58,873 nucleotides of DNA, from the NCBI GenBank assembly GCA_025057755.1, contig JANWVC010000024.1, forward strand, positions 1-58,873, read 5' to 3'. This document shows, piece after piece, positions 16,788 to 25,415 of this stretch. Below the pieces are notes generated by a model. The model did not search any database, was not told the origin of the DNA, and saw nothing but the letters and a program-made list of their open reading frames with translations. The stretch comes from Limisphaera sp. (GTDB lineage Bacteria > Verrucomicrobiota > Verrucomicrobiia > Limisphaerales > Limisphaeraceae). Positions within the stretch are counted from its first letter, which is position 1. Every line of letters begins with the position of its first letter. The position numbers and the translations under genes were made by a program.

Positions 16788-18083
16788 ATGCGGTCGCACC
16801 TTCACGGAGGGACTCCGCCGCACGGCTTTTTACCTCGGCTCCTCAGGACTATGTTCTTGGTTGCCGGTGCAAGCTTGGGAACAGGCTCGGCTCAGGATGC
16901 GTTGCAAACTGCGGTTCAGTTGGACCGAAGCTACGAGCAACGCACCACCGGCCGATTTTTACCGCCGGAGGAGGGCTTGCGAACTGGTCCGGTCACATAT
17001 TCCATCAGCCTCGGCTATGGGGTGGAGTGGAACGACAACATTTTTTATCGAAAGCGGGACCGGGAATCCGATTGGATCCATTCGCCGCAAGCCTCGGTGC
17101 GTGCGGTTTGGCAAGCAACGAAGGACTCTGTATTGAGCGCAGGCGTGGGGCTGGGTTACCGCAAATACCTAGACCATAGCGGGTTAGACCGCTTTTACGT
17201 GGCTCCTGACACTGCTCTCTTTTATGACCTACCAGTGCGCGACTGGGTGATCACCCTTTTCGAGCAGGCCAGCTATTCGACGGACGTGCTTAGTCAGGGA
17301 GCCCTTAGTGGCCAAGCAGAATTCCCGCGTTTTGAGAACACGGTCGGATTTCGGGCATTGTGGCTCCCAGACCGATATGTGTTAGGGTTTGGCTATGCGC
17401 ACTACAATTTCGTTTCCGACGGCGACCGGTTCAGCTACTTGGATCGAGCCTCGGAGCAAGGATTCGTCCGATTGGGATATCGGTGGGCGGAGTTGTCCCA
17501 AGCCGGTGTGGAAATCAGCGGCGCCTGGACTCGGTTTTCCTCCGACCTGCGGGGTGACAATCGGAACTTCAGTGTGGGCCCGTATGTGATCTGGCAATTG
17601 ACCGAAGCCACGGACTTTTCGGTGCGAGGAGGTTACACGTTCTACGAGTTTGACGCTGACGCGTTTAATCCTAGAGAACGTAGCCTGGATTCATGGTACC
17701 TCAGCGGAGAAGCTCGTAATCGTCTGACCGATCACATCCAGCAGGCATTCTCCATTGCTCGCGTCGTCACCCAGGGGCTCAATCGCGGCAACCGATTTTT
17801 TAGCGACTTTCTCGAGAGTCTTACGGCATCGTATCGCGTCCAATGGGCATTCCACGAGCAAGGCACAGCTGGATTCGATGCATTTTATGAACACAGTTCG
17901 GAGCCCCGTGGCGGACAAGACGAGACCTATGACCGCTTTGGCGTCGGGGTTTCGAGCCGATGGCAATTCACCCGCCATTTCATTGCTGCTGTGGGCTATC
18001 GCTTCACATGGAAAGACTCTGACACTAACGACTTCGACTATCGACTCAACCTCGTGAGCATGCAATTAAACTACCGCTTTTAA
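16788..18083 (+). CDS. Outer-membrane beta-barrel protein
   Basis: An upstream in-frame start exists at 16623, but the ATG at 16788 directly precedes a signal peptide (LLRTMFLVAGASLGTGSAQD), so I prefer it; this gives about 431 residues. After the signal the protein is a series of alternating, aromatic-rich strands (YSISLGYGVEWNDNIFYR, VLGFGYAHYNFVSDGDRF, YRFTWKDSDTNDFDYRL) and it ends in phenylalanine, the usual C-terminal signal for barrel assembly. The pattern fits the beta-barrel porin 2 family, often found with exopolysaccharide export genes. The next gene is a Wza-like lipoprotein 48 bases downstream, so the pair may export or anchor a polysaccharide. Confidence 0.8.
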   Translation: MRSHLHGGTPPHGFLPRLLRTMFLVAGASLGTGSAQDALQTAVQLDRSYEQRTTGRFLPPEEGLRTGPVTYSISLGYGVEWNDNIFYRKRDRESDWIHSPQASVRAVWQATKDSVLSAGVGLGYRKYLDHSGLDRFYVAPDTALFYDLPVRDWVITLFEQASYSTDVLSQGALSGQAEFPRFENTVGFRALWLPDRYVLGFGYAHYNFVSDGDRFSYLDRASEQGFVRLGYRWAELSQAGVEISGAWTRFSSDLRGDNRNFSVGPYVIWQLTEATDFSVRGGYTFYEFDADAFNPRERSLDSWYLSGEARNRLTDHIQQAFSIARVVTQGLNRGNRFFSDFLESLTASYRVQWAFHEQGTAGFDAFYEHSSEPRGGQDETYDRFGVGVSSRWQFTRHFIAAVGYRFTWKDSDTNDFDYRLNLVSMQLNYRF

Positions 18084-18131
18084 CCGAGTCGCCCAAGAAC
18101 TCAAACCCAATCATACTTGCCGGAACGTCCC

Positions 18132-18809
18132 ATGAAAGCGACGATCTCGATGGTAAACGCCCTGTCCAAATGGATGAGGGATCTTCATGCCAACGCGCGG
18201 ATACTAACATCGATCCTCACTATGTCCTGCTTCGTTCACCTGCTGGGAGGCTGTGCAACGGCCCCTCCATCGGCCGCAGGGGGCGCAGCCACAGAGGGGA
18301 CGACACCCTACGCCTCCACGATTCTGAGTGAGGGAGATGTGATTCGAATTGGTTTTGAGGCGGACACCAACCTGAATACCATTGCTCAAATTCAGCTAGA
18401 TGGTACGGTCACGCTGCCTCTGCTAGGTGCGGTGCCCGCCGCCGGCAAGGCTCCGGAAGAGCTGCGTGCAGACTTAATGAAACGTTATGAAAAGCTGTTG
18501 AGTATCAACGAGCTCACCGTCACGGTAATCAATTCCGTCGCCAGTGTTTATGTCTCTGGAGCAGTGCTGAAGCCGGGCCGTATCCCCCTGGTTCGCCCTA
18601 TGACGGCACTCGAAGCGATTATGGAGGCCGGGGGACCTGACATCCGTCGCGCCAAACTGAAAGCAGTGACCGTTCTTCGACGTGAGGAAGGGCGCCAACG
18701 TCATTTTACTTTGAATCTGCAAGACGCCCTGCGTGGCCATGATCCAAATCCTTTTTATCTCAAGCCATTCGACATTCTCCACGTGCCAGAGAAACGATTT
18801 AACTTCTGA
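18132..18809 (+). CDS. Polysaccharide export lipoprotein (Wza/Poly_export family)
   Basis: The ATG at 18132 is preferred to a TTG at 18117, giving 225 residues. The signal peptide ends in a lipobox (VHLLGGC). The Poly_export domain follows (LSEGDVIRIGFEADTNLN, QLDGTVTLPLLGAVPAAGK), then an SLBB-type ligand domain (YVSGAVLKPGRIPL, TALEAIMEAGGPDI). Wza-like proteins form the outer-membrane channel or periplasmic tunnel for exopolysaccharide. It is short and has one SLBB-like module, as in the exopolysaccharide type that goes with exosortase systems. A tyrosine-kinase or chain-length partner is not in the window. It probably shares a transcript with the upstream barrel gene. Confidence 0.88.
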   Translation: MKATISMVNALSKWMRDLHANARILTSILTMSCFVHLLGGCATAPPSAAGGAATEGTTPYASTILSEGDVIRIGFEADTNLNTIAQIQLDGTVTLPLLGAVPAAGKAPEELRADLMKRYEKLLSINELTVTVINSVASVYVSGAVLKPGRIPLVRPMTALEAIMEAGGPDIRRAKLKAVTVLRREEGRQRHFTLNLQDALRGHDPNPFYLKPFDILHVPEKRFNF

Positions 18810-19017
18810 CGGCCAAGTCATGCAGCCTCGAGGCGTGGGCAGGATCAGTACGCCAGGCGGCCTTGTTGGAAAGGCCGACACCGTTTGACTGAGTCAACAA
18901 TCTTTCCTTTCGCTGGATCGGCGTCCGCATGCTCCCGCGCTCTAACAGGGACCTTTTCGATCACAGCATCATTGGATCATGCTGGGTCGCGGATAAGTTG
19001 CGAGCATCTCTTGGGTT

Positions 19018-19060
19018 GAAAAAATGAACAGGGCGCAAGACGAATTTGCCCCGCGCCCTG
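19018..19060 (-). terminator. Rho-independent terminator
   Basis: Read on the minus strand, CAGGGCGC (19060-19053) pairs with GCGCCCTG (19036-19029), an eight-base GC-rich stem, and is followed by TTCATTTTTTC. It lies just after the stop of the small basic protein gene and should end that transcript. Confidence 0.8.
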
Positions 19061-19084
19061 CACGCAGAAGATTTTCAAGGTCAT

Positions 19085-19426
19085 TTACTTCTGCTGAGCT
19101 TTTTGTTCTGCCTTGCGAGCTGCCCGCCACGCGGCCCACCGGCGTCGCTGCGCCTCAATAATCCGGCGTCGGCCCTCGGCGCTGATCATGCGCCGTTTAC
19201 GGCGTACGACCGGAAGCTGTGGAGCACTGGCAGTTAGCGATTCGGCCGCTTCGGGCAATGGCTTAGCGCCGAACCTAACTGGGCGGCGTCGGGCTGTAAC
19301 GCTGCTGCCGGTGGCTGCCCCTTCTAAGATTGCATTGAGCTCCTTTTCCAGGGCTTCAATCTTTTCCTTGATAGCAACCGCACGACGCAGTTGCTCACTG
19401 GACAAACTGGCAAATGCACCATTCAT
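19085..19426 (-). CDS. Small basic protein with coiled coil and Arg/Lys-rich tail
   Basis: The frame opens at 19501, but M26 (19426) starts a more natural 113-residue product. A predicted coiled coil (LRRAVAIKEKIEALEKELNA) is followed by a basic linker and a tail containing RRKRRMISAEGRRRIIEAQ and RRRWAAWRAARKAEQK. Tails of the form S-A-E-x-R-x-R-I-x-x-A-Q-R-x-R-W recur in small proteins of Verrucomicrobiota and Acidobacteriota and look suited to binding DNA or RNA; that role is an inference. A clear terminator follows, so it is likely expressed as a single gene. Confidence 0.65.
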   Translation of the reverse strand: MNGAFASLSSEQLRRAVAIKEKIEALEKELNAILEGAATGSSVTARRRPVRFGAKPLPEAAESLTASAPQLPVVRRKRRMISAEGRRRIIEAQRRRWAAWRAARKAEQKAQQK

Positions 19427-20227
19427 GCTACTACTCAAAGCCCGAGCTAGGTTGTTTGGCAAGTGTGAAATTGCAACCTTAGCTACTGACGCGAGCCGCA
19501 CACTGCACGCCTAAGAGCGATCTCAGATCAACGTAGCAGGCACGCACGGTGCATGCATACGCATGCTTCATGGCTATTAGAGGGCCCCCTAACAATGTTG
19601 GCACTATAGGAAACTTGGAGACGGTCTGGGATGGATTGGAACGCGATCCTATGCTAGGTTCAGGGCACCTTGGGCTGCATGGGCTGTAAGCCTGCCTTCG
19701 CCGAGTCTCTGACACAGAAAGAGATGCTCGAGAGTTTACACCGCGGACAAACCTCCGAACGCCCGGCTCATTGCATACCGAGGTGCAAATTGGCCAATCT
19801 CATACGGCGGTCGGCATTTGCAGCGCTTCCCGCAGTTGCGGAGAGGCCTGCCGGCGATCAGAGGTGAGGACACTCGGAGTCAAGCTATAGACGCCGACTT
19901 CTCAATCGGCTCGACAGGCAAGAACGTCTGCGCTTCCGCCCGTTTTGCATGCGTGGGTACAACATAGCAGCGTCTTCATCTTGCGATTCGCAGCATTCTA
20001 CCTGGTGTCTTAAAACACACAGGATCGGTCCAAAGAAATGTGCTCGCACCACGAAATGAACCAAGGTTGCAGAGGCAAGGGAGGCCAGGGATTGCCATGG
20101 GAAAGGAGCCTCTGCTTCAGTGGTCCACGCAAGGATTCCAAAGGTTCTTCAGGCCTGTCGCCTAAGGGCCAATGCCGAGTATGCATGGAACCCAGGGTTC
20201 GAAAGTTGTAGCTTTGCGAGGAAGTCC
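19427..20227. other. Intergenic region, nothing recognised
   Basis: About 800 bases between two minus-strand genes. Several short frames exist but none has coding character, a ribosome-binding site or a familiar motif. GGTTCGAAA near 20196 looks like a tRNA T-loop, but its flanks do not pair. Confidence 0.4.
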
Positions 20228-21160
20228 TCAGCGATCTTCGTCTATAAATGTGGCCACCACCGGCCGATGATCCGAAGCCAATCCCCAATTCGGGAAGGCT
20301 AGGACGTAACTTTCCTCCGGGATCCACTCGGCAACCATACCCGGTGCGAGGAGAATGTAATCTACGCGCGAGTAGGAATCCTCGACCTCGTAAAAATGAG
20401 TCCATGTAATCCGCGGAGGATCGGCGCGCGGTCGCACGGCTGCAATCGTGTCACCGTTCCGTTCGGCGGGACGGGTGTCCGTCAACCGGTGGCGACCGCT
20501 GCCTATTACCGTTCGCAAAGTGCGCGAATTTTTAACGTCGTTCAGGTCGCCAGCGACCAACAGGTTGGCACGCGGGTTTCGGGCGAGGCGTTCTTCGATT
20601 TTGGAGCGGAGAATGCGTGCCTCCTCCAGACGCATGTCAGCCTGATCCGCTACCCCAACCGGCCGCCGGGATTTCAGATGCACAACGAACATCGTGAGAC
20701 GATACCTTGAGCGGATTTCTACATCTACCTCGAGGATTGCACGGCTGACGTGAAGCCTGCGGCCGTTCAATAGGTAAGTCTCGTTGGTATGCGATCGGCG
20801 GGCCAAGATGGGCCAACGACTCAGCAATGCCACTTGAATGTTGGTATCCCATCCTGGGGCGAGTTCATACCAGGGATAGTCCAGTCCAAGAAGTTGCAAG
20901 CGCTGACGTAGATCTTCCAGGGCGGGCAGGCCTCCGACTTCTTGCAGGGCCAATACATCGGGTTGAATCAGTTGAATGGCGCGTCCAATTTGAGCCTTAG
21001 CTTCCTCACTTTTGACCGGTCGCCCGGTTCCCTCCTGAAGGATGTAATTGGCAAGGTTATAGGTCGCCACCCGGAAGCTTTGAGGTTCTGCAGCCGTGCA
21101 AACAATGCAGCCTCCAAGCGACCCTGCGATCACGATTCTTAAAAGGAACCCCATCTTCAT
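20228..21160 (-). CDS. Exported endonuclease/exonuclease/phosphatase-family protein
   Basis: A 310-residue protein with an N-terminal signal (MKMGFLLRIVIAGSLGGC; the Cys may be lipidated). It carries the motifs of the EEP superfamily in order: ATYNLANYI, VLALQEVGG (metal-binding Glu), FVVHLKSRR, VAGDLNDV (catalytic Asp and Asn) and ASDHRPVVATF (catalytic Asp-His). These enzymes cleave phosphodiester or phosphomonoester bonds in DNA, RNA or lipids with magnesium. The export signal points to extracytoplasmic action, for instance nuclease scavenging, but the substrate cannot be read. It lies 55 bases after dapF on the same strand and may be co-transcribed with it. Confidence 0.88.
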   Translation of the reverse strand: MKMGFLLRIVIAGSLGGCIVCTAAEPQSFRVATYNLANYILQEGTGRPVKSEEAKAQIGRAIQLIQPDVLALQEVGGLPALEDLRQRLQLLGLDYPWYELAPGWDTNIQVALLSRWPILARRSHTNETYLLNGRRLHVSRAILEVDVEIRSRYRLTMFVVHLKSRRPVGVADQADMRLEEARILRSKIEERLARNPRANLLVAGDLNDVKNSRTLRTVIGSGRHRLTDTRPAERNGDTIAAVRPRADPPRITWTHFYEVEDSYSRVDYILLAPGMVAEWIPEESYVLAFPNWGLASDHRPVVATFIDEDR

Positions 21161-21215
21161 GATTTGGCATGCGTCGCAATCATGACCTCGCCGGGTGCGA
21201 AAAGCGCAGTCGAAT

Positions 21216-22028
21216 TTAAATCAAGATCCGACCTTCGAAGACAAACTCAGCCGGTCCCACGAGCTCAACGTCGGTGAAAGCGTGCCCCGCTTTGCGGAAT
21301 GCCACAAGAAGGGTATCCCCGCTCTGCACCCGGACCTGAACGGGCGAAGCATAATCGTGCAAGGCAGCGGCAATCAACGCCGAGGCAGTCACGCCCGTGC
21401 CGCATGCCAACGTTTCGCCTTCAACACCACGCTCGAACGTTCGAACGCGGATTCGCCCCGGTCCCATGGGTTGGACGAAGTTTACGTTGGTACCGCGTGG
21501 GGCAAACAAGGGATGCCATCGGACTTCCGGACCGAGCGATGTCACGGGTGCTTGCTCTGCATCCGAAACGAATATCACTGCATGGGGAACACCGGTATCA
21601 ATTGCGTGCACCTCCAAGGAGCCCGTCCGGGTTGCCAGTTGCATGTGGAGCCGTAAATCTTTGGGCGGAGTCAGTTGGAGCGCGACCTGCTCGCCGGAGA
21701 ATCGGGCCTGCACCACCCCAGCGAGGGTTTCGAATCGAAGGGAGGATGCGTTCCCGCCTGTGCATCGTTGAACGAATCGGGCAAAGCATCGGGCACCGTT
21801 TCCGCACATTTCGCCCACGCTTCCGTCGCTATTGTAGAATTCCCATGACCAATCGGCGCGACCAGAATCGCAATGGCGCCACGCAATAATTCCATCCGCA
21901 CCGATGCCGCGGTGTCGATCGCACAAGCGTCGCACGAGTGCCGGATCGAGTTTTACCCGTCCCTCCCTGTTATCGAAGAGGATGAAATCATTGCCGGCTC
22001 CCTGCATTTTCCAAAAGCGCAGCTCCAT
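21216..22028 (-). CDS. dapF: Diaminopimelate epimerase
   Basis: Interconverts LL- and meso-diaminopimelate for lysine and peptidoglycan synthesis. The 270-residue protein has the family's normal length and both catalytic cysteines: C75 in EMCGNGARC and C209 in ETLACGTGVTAS. MQGAGNDFILFD at the N-terminus and the RGTNVNFV motif (178-185) are also typical. AAGGGG lies just before the ATG. It is divergent from the M48 protease gene and followed on the same strand by the EEP-family gene. Confidence 0.97.
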   Translation of the reverse strand: MELRFWKMQGAGNDFILFDNREGRVKLDPALVRRLCDRHRGIGADGIIAWRHCDSGRADWSWEFYNSDGSVGEMCGNGARCFARFVQRCTGGNASSLRFETLAGVVQARFSGEQVALQLTPPKDLRLHMQLATRTGSLEVHAIDTGVPHAVIFVSDAEQAPVTSLGPEVRWHPLFAPRGTNVNFVQPMGPGRIRVRTFERGVEGETLACGTGVTASALIAAALHDYASPVQVRVQSGDTLLVAFRKAGHAFTDVELVGPAEFVFEGRILI

Positions 22029-22234
22029 GCCCCTTACATTAACTTCGGTTACACGCAGCGAAAAGGCGAAAGCCTGGATGCGGACCCGGAACTATCCATG
22101 CAAATCTGGACTGGTTGCGCCTTCGGGGCGTCCAAATGCCAGCCCAGGGTAATCATTCCGCATTGCATTCCGTACACGCTGACGCATGCTGCAGGGTTAA
22201 GCCGATACTGTGGGAGACTCGTAAAGGAAACGCC

Positions 22235-23050
22235 ATGAGACGGGCAAGCAGAGAGATCTCATTGGTTTGGTTGACCTGTATGGTCCTCGGACTGGCAGGC
22301 TGTGGAACGGTTCCGGAGACAGGCCGAACGCAATTACGGTTGTTAAGTACCGCAGACGAGCGGCAACTGGGTATACAGAGCTTCGAGAGGCTCAAAAAGG
22401 AACTCAAGATCAGTCAGGACGCGCAAGCTGCTGCCATGGTGGAAAAAGTGGGCAGGGCTATTGCCGCGGTGGCTCCCTTGCCGGAGGCACAGTGGGAATT
22501 TGTATTGTTCGAAAGCGCAGAAGCCAACGCATTTTGTTTGCCGGGCGGCAAAGTCGGGGTCTACACAGGCATTCTGCCGATCACCAAGACCGAGGCAGGC
22601 TTAGCGGCTGTTTTGGGGCATGAAGTCGCGCACGCGGTCGCACGCCACGGAGCGGAACGCTTGACGCACGAGCTGCTGCGTCAACTCGGTGGACAAGCCC
22701 TGGCCCTGGGGGTGTCCGGGGCAGATCCGCGCATGCAACAAATGGCGCTGTGGGCCTATGGGGTCGGCACGGAAGTGGGAGCGATCCTGCCTTACAGCCG
22801 TTTGCAAGAGTCAGAAGCAGATCGGATCGGACTGCTTTACATGGCTCGGGCAGGTTACGATCCACGGGAAGCCATCCACTTTTGGCAAAGGTTCGCAGAG
22901 TACAATCGTCGGCAGGGCGGCGGCAACGTTCCCGTATGGCTGCGCACGCATCCGTTGGATGAAACGCGCATCCGCCAGCTTGAGCAGTGGATGCCGGAAG
23001 CACTGGCGGAGTACGAGAAAAGTCAGAATCGAGTTCGAATCACTCGATAG
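22235..23050 (+). CDS. M48-family zinc metalloprotease lipoprotein
   Basis: The ATG at 22235 follows AAAGGAAA at good spacing and starts a lipoprotein signal ending in LGLAGC (Cys23), so it is preferred to the longer frame from 22115. The product is 271 residues. Zinc-binding HEVAH (129-133) and the third ligand region ESEAD (192-196) match M48 peptidases of the LoiP/BepA/Oma1 type, which degrade or refold damaged envelope proteins. THPLDETRIRQLE near the C-terminus is also a hallmark. It should sit in the periplasm, anchored to a membrane by lipid. It lies alone between dapF and the ribosomal operon. Confidence 0.93.
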   Translation: MRRASREISLVWLTCMVLGLAGCGTVPETGRTQLRLLSTADERQLGIQSFERLKKELKISQDAQAAAMVEKVGRAIAAVAPLPEAQWEFVLFESAEANAFCLPGGKVGVYTGILPITKTEAGLAAVLGHEVAHAVARHGAERLTHELLRQLGGQALALGVSGADPRMQQMALWAYGVGTEVGAILPYSRLQESEADRIGLLYMARAGYDPREAIHFWQRFAEYNRRQGGGNVPVWLRTHPLDETRIRQLEQWMPEALAEYEKSQNRVRITR

Positions 23051-23485
23051 CGGAAACGACCGTGTGGCTCTATGGAGCCAAATGCGGGCCTGTGTCGGTG
23101 GTTCTCTTGGCGTTTGACAGACAATCCAAGCCGAGGCTGCAGGTTGCGTTCCGAGGTTGTCGCCGTCCGAAGGTCGCTTGGCTTTTGCCCGTGGGTTGCT
23201 GAGGTTATGCCCGGCGACTCAGACGCAGGAACTGCTACCTTGAGGCTACCCGCAAGTGTCCGTGGGACAGTTTTGGTGTGGAACCATCTGTTGTTGCGAC
23301 GCAACAGTGAGTAAGGCAAAGGGCGTAGGAATTGAAATGGCTGAAACGGGGCCGAGACAAAGTCCCGGGAGGGGGTCAAATCGGCGCTTGCCAGGAGGGT
23401 GGGTAAAGAGTAGTTTGAGAGTCCTTAAGTTCAAGGCGAACCAAGGGACTGGCGCCGAGTCAATCGGCTTGGAAGCATTTATCTT
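23051..23485. other. Intergenic region upstream of the rpsP operon
   Basis: 435 bases with no convincing gene. It should contain the promoter of the rpsP operon, but no clear -35/-10 pair, leader hairpin or ribosomal-protein binding site could be identified by eye. Confidence 0.4.
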
Positions 23486-23746
23486 ATGGTGAGGATTCGG
23501 TTGAAGCGTGTTGGGGCGAAAAACAAGCCTTACTACCGCATTGTAGTAGCCGATAGCCGCAGTCGTCGGGACGGTAAGTGCTTGGACGAGATTGGCACGT
23601 ATAATCCCATGCAGAAGCGGGATAATGTCAGCATGGACATGGGGAAACTTGAGCTTTGGCTAAGCCGCGGTGCTCAGCCTACGGAAACCGTGGCCAGTTT
23701 CATCCGGCGATGTCGCCGGGCAGGCAGTTCATCGTCCAGCGCCTGA
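23486..23746 (+). CDS. rpsP: 30S ribosomal protein S16
   Basis: An 86-residue protein that starts MVRIRLKRVGAKNKPYYRIV and has VADSRSRRDGK and IGTYNPM, all signatures of S16, a primary 16S rRNA-binding protein of the small subunit. It heads a translation operon with khpA, trmD and rplS on the same strand. The 3' end is a short serine-rich tail. Confidence 0.98.
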   Translation: MVRIRLKRVGAKNKPYYRIVVADSRSRRDGKCLDEIGTYNPMQKRDNVSMDMGKLELWLSRGAQPTETVASFIRRCRRAGSSSSSA

Positions 23747-23774
23747 ACTGGAATCCTCGGGCAAAGCCTGAGGT

Positions 23775-24023
23775 ATGCGCGAGTTCTTAGAGTTTGTAAT
23801 TAAGGGACTGGTGTCCCGACCTGAGACGGTGAACATCCGAGAAGTTCGCCGGTCGGGTATGCTGGTGTATCAGGTGAGTGTGGATGAAGCAGACATGGGC
23901 AAGGTGATTGGCAAAAATGGTGTCACCATCAATGCCATTCGCTCATTGGTTCAGGTTGGGGGTGCTCGTCGAGGTCAACGTTGCGCGGTTGAAGTCAACG
24001 AAGCAGGTGGGGGCCGGCGTTAG
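23775..24023 (+). CDS. khpA: KH-domain RNA-binding protein KhpA
   Basis: An 82-residue single KH domain with the RNA-contact GxxG loop in KVIGKNGVTINAI, followed by VGGARRGQRCAVEV. KhpA proteins bind structured and small RNAs, often with KhpB, and affect cell envelope growth in other bacteria. It lies 28 bases after rpsP and before trmD, its usual place. GAGGT precedes the ATG closely. No KhpB/Jag gene is in the window. Confidence 0.95.
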   Translation: MREFLEFVIKGLVSRPETVNIREVRRSGMLVYQVSVDEADMGKVIGKNGVTINAIRSLVQVGGARRGQRCAVEVNEAGGGRR

Positions 24024-24056
24024 TTAGCCGGGGTTGGCCGGCACCGGGACCAGCTC

Positions 24057-24872
24057 ATGCGCATTGATGTGCTCACGTTGTTCCCGGGCATGTTCACCGG
24101 CCCCATGGACGAAAGCATTTTAAAGCGGGCGCGGGCCATGGGGAAGCTGGACCTGCGGATTCACAATTTGCGGGACTTTACCCATGACCGGCATCGCACT
24201 GTGGACGATCGGCCCTTTGGTGGAGGGCCGGGCATGGTGCTAAAGCCCGAACCGATCTTTGAAGCTGTGGAGACATTGAAAGCGGAGGGTGAGGAGCCCT
24301 GGGTGATCCTGCTGTCGCCAGCCGGGCGCGTCTTCAACCAAGAGATCGCCCGCACATTGGCCCAACGTCCTCGGCTGTTATTCATATGTGGCAGTTACGA
24401 AGGCGTGGACGAACGTGTTCGGTTGGTTTTGGCCAATGACGAGCTGTCCATTGGCGACTACGTTTTGACCAATGGGGCCTTGGCAGCCATGGTAATCATT
24501 GACGCGGTCACACGGTTGTTACCGGGGGTCTTGGGAGATGAGGCAAGCCCATTGGATGAGTCTTTCAGCCAAGGGTTGCTCGAATACCCACAGTACACTC
24601 GGCCAGCCGAATTTCGTGGCCTGAAAGTTCCAGAAATCTTGTTATCGGGCGATCACGCCGCTATCGCGAAATGGCGAGCGGAACAAGCCTGGCGACGGAC
24701 AGCTGAACGAAGGCCGGACCTTTGGGCAAAATGGCTCAAAGATCATCCAGATGCGCTTCCCACTCGAAGGGAGGGGCAACCGGGTAGCAAACTGGGCTCC
24801 AATCAAGAGTCGGGACCCAGCAGGTCTGACTCTCCACCGCCTCCCGGTTTTGTGACGGAAGAAAAGGAGTAA
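24057..24872 (+). CDS. trmD: tRNA (guanine-37-N1)-methyltransferase
   Basis: Methylates G37 next to the anticodon and so prevents +1 frameshifting. [13 protein letters not shown] at the start, [11 protein letters not shown], the SPOUT knot ([20 protein letters not shown]) and the catalytic-region motif [17 protein letters not shown] are all present. The protein has 271 residues, slightly longer than usual, because of a Ser/Pro-rich tail ending [12 protein letters not shown]. It follows khpA directly; rimM, which commonly lies at this point, is absent. Confidence 0.97.
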   Translation: MRIDVLTLFPGMFTGPMDESILKRARAMGKLDLRIHNLRDFTHDRHRTVDDRPFGGGPGMVLKPEPIFEAVETLKAEGEEPWVILLSPAGRVFNQEIARTLAQRPRLLFICGSYEGVDERVRLVLANDELSIGDYVLTNGALAAMVIIDAVTRLLPGVLGDEASPLDESFSQGLLEYPQYTRPAEFRGLKVPEILLSGDHAAIAKWRAEQAWRRTAERRPDLWAKWLKDHPDALPTRREGQPGSKLGSNQESGPSRSDSPPPPGFVTEEKE

Positions 24873-24878
24873 TGGCAT

Positions 24879-25289
24879 ATGAACCAGGCGATCTTGGACA
24901 GAATTGAATCGGAACAGTTTCGCAAAGACAAACCGGACTTTGCTGTCGGCGACACCGTGCGGGTCCATACCCGAGTGGTCGAGGGTGACAAAGAACGAAT
25001 CCAGGTCTTTACCGGGGTGGTTATTGCCCGAAGGGGGCGGGGCATGAATGAAACCTTTACCGTGCGCCGCATCAGTTACGGTGAAGGAGTCGAACGCGTT
25101 TTCCCTCTGCACTCGCCTCGCATTGAGAAAATCGACGTGGAACGACGTGGAAAGGTGCGTCGAGCCAAACTGACCTACTTGCGGAAACGGGTCGGCCGAA
25201 GCGCGTTGCTAGTGCCAGAAAAGGAAGGAGGCCGGGGTCCTGCGGTCGGATCTTCTTCTGACAAGCCCGCCGAGCCAACGAAATCGTGA
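24879..25289 (+). CDS. rplS: 50S ribosomal protein L19
   Basis: A large-subunit protein at the 30S-50S interface. The core has [48 protein letters not shown] and YYLR-type sequence [11 protein letters not shown]. The 136-residue product carries a C-terminal extension of about 25 residues, rich in Gly, Ser and Pro, beyond the normal end. AAGGAG precedes the ATG, and only six bases separate it from trmD, so it is the last gene of the operon. Confidence 0.98.
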   Translation: MNQAILDRIESEQFRKDKPDFAVGDTVRVHTRVVEGDKERIQVFTGVVIARRGRGMNETFTVRRISYGEGVERVFPLHSPRIEKIDVERRGKVRRAKLTYLRKRVGRSALLVPEKEGGRGPAVGSSSDKPAEPTKS

Positions 25290-25415
25290 GTCTTGTTGCC
25301 TACAAACTGGGGATGGATCGCAGGAGTCTTCCCGGCAGCACGGGCAGCTTGGGAAGCGGAATTCAACGTGGAAACCGTGGGAATTCGGCACTGTCGGTGC
25401 GCGGTGGGGCAAAAA

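Noticed and set aside
20191..20213. GGTTCGAAA, resembling a tRNA T-loop
   Set aside because: Flanking bases do not form the T-stem, and no acceptor or anticodon arm is visible.
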